DNA from: Clostridium_AD sp050717635
GTDB taxonomy: Bacteria > Bacillota > Clostridia > Clostridiales > Clostridiaceae
Direction of reading: 5' to 3'
Assembly (NCBI RefSeq): GCF_050717635.1
Contig: NZ_JBOITO010000013.1
Span: 623,015 to 687,014 of the forward strand
Length of the DNA: 64,000 nt
Below, piece after piece: positions 60,956 to 64,000 of this stretch. A program made the position numbers and the translations under genes. Positions within the stretch are counted from its first letter, which is position 1. Each line of letters starts with the position of its first letter. The notes beneath the pieces were generated by a model. The model ran no database searches. It had not been told where the DNA came from and saw only the letters and a list, made by a program, of their open reading frames with translations.

Positions 60956-62930
60956 ATTGGCATATCGTAATGTAAAAAGATCTATGAAGGATTATTATAT
61001 ATACATTATAACTATTACAATCGTTGTATCGTTAATGTTTGCTTTTAATTCTATGATGTTTTCTGATATGATTCGCGGAATGAATAGTCATATGACAGAC
61101 TATATGTTTTTACTTGTTTTCTTTTCCATTATCGTTGTCATTATTGTTGCTTGGCTTATTAACTATATGACTAAATTTATGCTTGATAAACGAAGTAAAG
61201 AGTTTGGAACGTACTTATTACTTGGTATGGAAAATATTAAAATATCCCAATTATTTCTTTATGAAAATGTTTTGCTAGGAATTATTTCATTTATTTTTGG
61301 TGTTATTTTGGGGAGTTTTATATTCCAAATACTGACAGCTGTAGTTACGATGTTTTTTGGAAGAGATTATAATGTTGAGATAGGATTTAATTTTAAGGCA
61401 TTATTGCTTACAATTGTTTACTATGGTGCAATCATGTTCCTAGTTGTATTAAAAAACAACAAAAGACTAAAGAAAATGAAAATATATGAATTACTTTATG
61501 CAGATAAAAGGAATGAAGTAGTTAAAATCAAAAACGTAACGAGAAATTGTGTTATGGTTGCATTATCACTCATTGCAGGAATCGTGGCACTGAATGGTGC
61601 ACCGGTTATTGTTACTTTGGTTTGTGTCGTATTTTTTATCTATAACTTTTATATTGGAATATCAAGCGTTATTATTTTGATATTTTTAAAATCTAAGCGT
61701 CTGAAATATAAGAAAACTAATTTGTTTATATTCCGTGAACTATCCTCTAAGCTTAATACAATGGGATTTACCATGGGAACTTTAGCAGTACTATTTACCC
61801 TAACATTACTAAGCAGCAATTATGCAGTTGGAGTAAGTAGCTTCAAGGGTGAAATAGAGAAGAGTGTTCCCTTTGATACTTGTCTTACAGTACTTAGCAA
61901 GGATGAAAAATTTGATAAAGTATCTGCTTATATGGAAAAAAATGATTGGGTAAAGGAAAGTATTGTGTATCGTATTTATAAGGGTGAAAATAATACGTTT
62001 ACGAAGATACTATCTCAGAAGAAGGGTTTAGGTGGTTTTTTTAAGTATGATACCTATTTGAAAGTAAGCGATTATAATGTTTTAAGAAAATTTTTAGGTT
62101 TAAAGGAAATAACACTTAATGATAATGAGTTCTTAGTTCATTCGAATTCTTCAGTAGCAGATTATTATACTGCGTATACTAAAAAAAATCCGACCATGGA
62201 TATAGAAAATATAAAGTATTCATGCAAGGGGGTTTATTCAGAGGATTTTTCGCAAAATGGACAGAATGGGGCTGGCTTTATATTGGTAGTACCAGATGAC
62301 GCTATAAGTCAAATGGAAGTATATTATTCACAATATGCAGCAAGTACGAAAAAACAGCCAAATGAAAAACTCTATAGTGATCTTAAAAAATATGTAAAAC
62401 AGGATGCAGAGAATTGGGCAAGTGCTAATCATAGACCTAACGAACTTGATCATGGTATGGGAATCAATAGTGTTTATTTGATTTTTGATAATATTATGGT
62501 TAGAAATGGAGGGCTTGATTATGAGGTTAAGGCCGCTCTTATCACAGTGGTTTCATCTATTTTCTATGTAGCATTGGTATTTTTAAGTGTTGCATTGACA
62601 GTGCTTGCTGTTCAACAATTAAGCGACTCTGCAAAGTACAAGCAAAGATATAAGATATTAAATCAATTAGGGCTTGACGACAAGCAGCGAAATAAATTGG
62701 TGTTTAAGCAACTGTTAATTTACTTTTTGTGGCCAATAGTCATTCCTATCATAATAAGTTTCACTGTTTCAATGAAGTTAAATAAACAGCTTTTAGTGGG
62801 AACAAAGATTGCAGCAACCACTTATACCTTCTATGGAGCAACACTTGGTCTATTCTTAATAGTTTACTGTATTTATTTTGCGGCTACCTACGTAGGATTT
62901 AAAAGGAATATTAACCAAAAGAGTAGTTAA
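60945..62930 (+). CDS. bceB: BceB-type ABC transporter permease
   Basis: A 661-residue FtsX-like permease with ten predicted transmembrane helices and a large extracellular domain between helices 7 and 8 (about 300-525), the peptide-sensing domain typical of BceB. The N-terminus MLAKLAYRNVKRSMKDY and the FtsX motif near 535-560 are characteristic. I start it at ATG 60945, 8 bases after GGAGGTGA (60929-60936); the reading from 60912 starts upstream of that site. The specific drug cannot be told from sequence. Confidence 0.92.
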   Translation: MLAKLAYRNVKRSMKDYYIYIITITIVVSLMFAFNSMMFSDMIRGMNSHMTDYMFLLVFFSIIVVIIVAWLINYMTKFMLDKRSKEFGTYLLLGMENIKISQLFLYENVLLGIISFIFGVILGSFIFQILTAVVTMFFGRDYNVEIGFNFKALLLTIVYYGAIMFLVVLKNNKRLKKMKIYELLYADKRNEVVKIKNVTRNCVMVALSLIAGIVALNGAPVIVTLVCVVFFIYNFYIGISSVIILIFLKSKRLKYKKTNLFIFRELSSKLNTMGFTMGTLAVLFTLTLLSSNYAVGVSSFKGEIEKSVPFDTCLTVLSKDEKFDKVSAYMEKNDWVKESIVYRIYKGENNTFTKILSQKKGLGGFFKYDTYLKVSDYNVLRKFLGLKEITLNDNEFLVHSNSSVADYYTAYTKKNPTMDIENIKYSCKGVYSEDFSQNGQNGAGFILVVPDDAISQMEVYYSQYAASTKKQPNEKLYSDLKKYVKQDAENWASANHRPNELDHGMGINSVYLIFDNIMVRNGGLDYEVKAALITVVSSIFYVALVFLSVALTVLAVQQLSDSAKYKQRYKILNQLGLDDKQRNKLVFKQLLIYFLWPIVIPIIISFTVSMKLNKQLLVGTKIAATTYTFYGATLGLFLIVYCIYFAATYVGFKRNINQKSS

Positions 62931-63116
62931 TAATAATGAAGAAAGAAGCTATAATTTGGTACCTTTGTCAAGGATAATATAAAAAAGAGTGTTAAGAAGC
63001 TAAAAGATGATTTCGGTATTGTGATATGATCCCCTTAAAGTGAAGTGAATCCAAAAAATTGAACAAAGTATTTCATGTATGGGACCAGTAGTTTAATGTA
63101 ACTGCTGGTCATTGTA

Positions 63117-63327
63117 TTATACTACTGATTTTCTATAATTAACTGGACTTAGCCAATTCAAATTATGTTTGATTCGATCATCATTATAGTATTTTACATA
63201 CTGTATTAAATTCCCTCTTTATTTCTTTCATTGATGTAAATTCCTTTATATACAATAGTTCAGTTTTTAAAATACTAAAAAAATTTTCTACTACTGCATT
63301 ATGATGACAGTTTGTATTATGTGACAT
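63117..63327 (-). pseudogene. IS3-family transposase C-terminal fragment (IS150-like)
   Basis: On the minus strand the frame reads SHNTNCHHNAVVENFF, SILKTELLYIKEF and SMKEIKRE, then one extra T shifts it. The next phase gives QYVKYYNDDRIKHNLNWLSP and VNYRKSVV to the stop at 63117. This is the end of the DDE domain of an IS3-family OrfB, including the catalytic Glu (VVENFF). The rest of the element is gone. A hairpin and an IS-end-like sequence lie at about 63019-63110 on the other side. Confidence 0.82.
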
Positions 63328-63353
63328 ACTTTAATGCCAGGGGGTAAGCTTGT

Positions 63354-63455
63354 AGCATCTGTGTTGAGAAAGCTAAAAAATTAGCAAGGCCTGTAGGTTA
63401 TGATTATCTTGATTTGTTGGACATTAGATATAATCAGCTCCGCAGACACACGTAA
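63354..63455 (+). pseudogene. Short transposase-like fragment (possibly Tn3 family)
   Basis: The frame SICVEKAKKLARPVGYDYL and DLLDIRYNQLRRHT is open for 33 codons without a start. The PVGYDYLDLL-x-x-RY-x-x-LRR pattern resembles a segment of Tn3-type TnpA as I recall it. Too short for certainty. Confidence 0.4.
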
Positions 63456-63518
63456 GCGATAGAACACATACCGCTACCTAAAAAGACAGCTCCACATTAG
63501 CCTGTGAAGCTGTTTCTT

Positions 63519-63639
63519 TTAATAAAATCCTTCTTTAGCAATTTTTTTTATGTAGTTATACTGTTTATGAATAAGTTTCTTAAACTCAGCGTCTGATAAC
63601 TCATTATATATAGCAATGCCTTCTTCATAAATACATTAA
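63519..63639 (-). pseudogene. C-terminal fragment of an unknown gene
   Basis: On the minus strand the frame reads YEEGIAIYNELSDAEFKKLI and then HKQYNYIKKIAKEGFY to the stop at 63519, followed by a terminator-like hairpin (ACAGCT...AGCTGT plus T at about 63485-63512). A stop immediately precedes the fragment, at the junction with the TTTGCCACC repeats. No family recognised. Confidence 0.45.
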
Positions 63640-63641
63640 GC

Positions 63642-63677
63642 GGTGGCAAATTTATGGTTTGCCACCTATTTGCCACC
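63642..63677 (+). repeat. TTTGCCACC sites near attR
   Basis: Three copies: GGTGGCAAA inverted at 63642-63650, and direct TTTGCCACC at 63658-63666 and 63669-63677 (11-base period, as near attL). Probable arm-type sites of the integrase. Confidence 0.6.
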
Positions 63678-63805
63678 GCTCTATAAAATATTAATGAATA
63701 AAGATAGTCATAATTTAATATGAAAAACCTGTTAAACATAGTATAATCATTGCTTAACAGATATAAGAAAATATAAGAAAATCCATATAAATAATGAAAA
63801 GGTTG

Positions 63806-63834
63806 AATACAGAACTCGGCTTATAGGTTTAGTC
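63806..63834 (+). repeat. attR: right copy of the 29-bp direct repeat
   Basis: Identical to 54820-54848 over 29 bases. Only the 3' end of rnpB is present here, so this is the displaced attachment half-site, 8,986 bp from the left copy. Confidence 0.88.
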
Positions 63835-63841
63835 GCATTGA

Positions 63842-63872
63842 AAACACTATGTTTAACGCATGGTGTTTTTTT
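63842..63872 (+). terminator. Duplicated rnpB terminator at attR
   Basis: ACACTATG (63844-63851), loop TTTAACG, CATGGTGT (63859-63866) and a T run. Same arms as at 54861-54883 with a changed loop. Confidence 0.85.
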
Positions 63873-63876
63873 ATTT

Positions 63877-64000
63877 GTGCGCCCGGCATGGGCGCAATCT
63901 AACGGGTGTAAGTCCCGAGTGCGGGTTGATAGTGCCAAGCACATAGCCGACACCAAGGGTGTCCTTAGCGATGAGGAATCTGAAGGAAGGTCTAGGCAAA
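63877..64000 (+). mobile_element. Group IIC intron, 5' end (runs off the window)
   Basis: The sequence begins GTGCGCCCGGCATGGGCGCA and continues with CGGGTGTAAGTCCCGAG, CAAGGGTGTCC, and GAGGAATCTGAAGGAAGGTC. These are the conserved 5' end and domain I segments of bacterial class C group II introns, very close in pattern to the Oceanobacillus iheyensis intron. It starts four or five bases after the T run of a terminator hairpin, the preferred IIC target. The reverse transcriptase frame and domains IV-VI lie beyond 64000. Confidence 0.88.

Noticed and set aside
63548..63956. Two minus-strand open frames of 63 and 69 codons
   Set aside because: They run across repeats, the attR site and the intron 5' end in phases that match no protein.

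Overview
The window is a low-GC Firmicute chromosome, most likely Clostridium sensu stricto. The evidence is strongly A/T-biased codon use, perfect AGGAGG-type ribosome binding sites, frequent GTG/TTG starts, spore genes (gpr, yqfC, yqfD, a CotS-like kinase), the hrcA-grpE-dnaK-dnaJ operon behind a CIRCE operator, a V-type ATPase operon and a pyruvate phosphate dikinase. Species cannot be fixed from the sequence alone.

Layout. 1-1892: a D,D-carboxypeptidase cut by the left edge and a ComEA-like DNA-binding protein. 1974-6497: a complete selenocysteine locus (selD, selA, selB, tRNA-Sec); SelD is itself a selenoprotein read through an in-frame TGA at 2013-2015. 6579-7268: two small minus-strand genes (VanZ-like; unknown). 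7403-16169: a nine-gene V-type ATPase operon with its own promoter. 16192-18298: small accessory genes (59-aa unknown, zinc-ribbon protein, MORN-repeat protein, 48-aa Cys-rich peptide, holin-like protein). 18431-20830: comEC core and holA. 20867-25712: rpsT (minus), gpr, an unknown membrane protein, lepA and hemW. 25880-34025: heat-shock operon, prmA, rsmE and mtaB. 34114-35057: HIT protein, rpsU and the decayed remains of yqeY. 35145-42187: yqfC, yqfD, pgpH, ybeY, a dgkA-PAP2 fusion, cdd, era and recO. 42232-47580: a DUF4342-like protein, a CBS-HTH regulator with ppdK, and a CotS-like kinase (minus). 47823-54406: dgt, dnaG, rpoD, a membrane protein, trmK and a Nif3-like gene. 54463-54846: RNase P RNA.

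The last 9 kb is accessory. A 29-bp direct repeat of the rnpB 3' end (54820-54848 and 63806-63834), followed in both copies by a similar terminator, brackets an island integrated into rnpB without destroying it. Next to the left repeat lies a minus-strand tyrosine integrase remnant, split by a 528-bp insertion with terminal inverted repeats and subterminal hairpins; removing exactly those 528 bases restores the catalytic HDLRHT motif. The cargo is a membrane serine hydrolase with a damaged 5' end plus a BceRS-BceAB-type antimicrobial-peptide sensing and resistance module. IS3-type and possible Tn3-type transposase fragments lie at the right end. Directly after the duplicated rnpB terminator the 5' end of a group IIC intron begins at 63877 and runs off the window.

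The core genes follow the usual Firmicute order with three deviations: spoIIP is absent between gpr and lepA, phoH is absent between yqfD and pgpH, and yqeY after rpsU is a frameshifted fragment. Several starts differ from the longest reading frame because of clear ribosome binding sites; recO appears to start at a CTG codon. Family assignments come from motifs and recall of known families; no database search was run.
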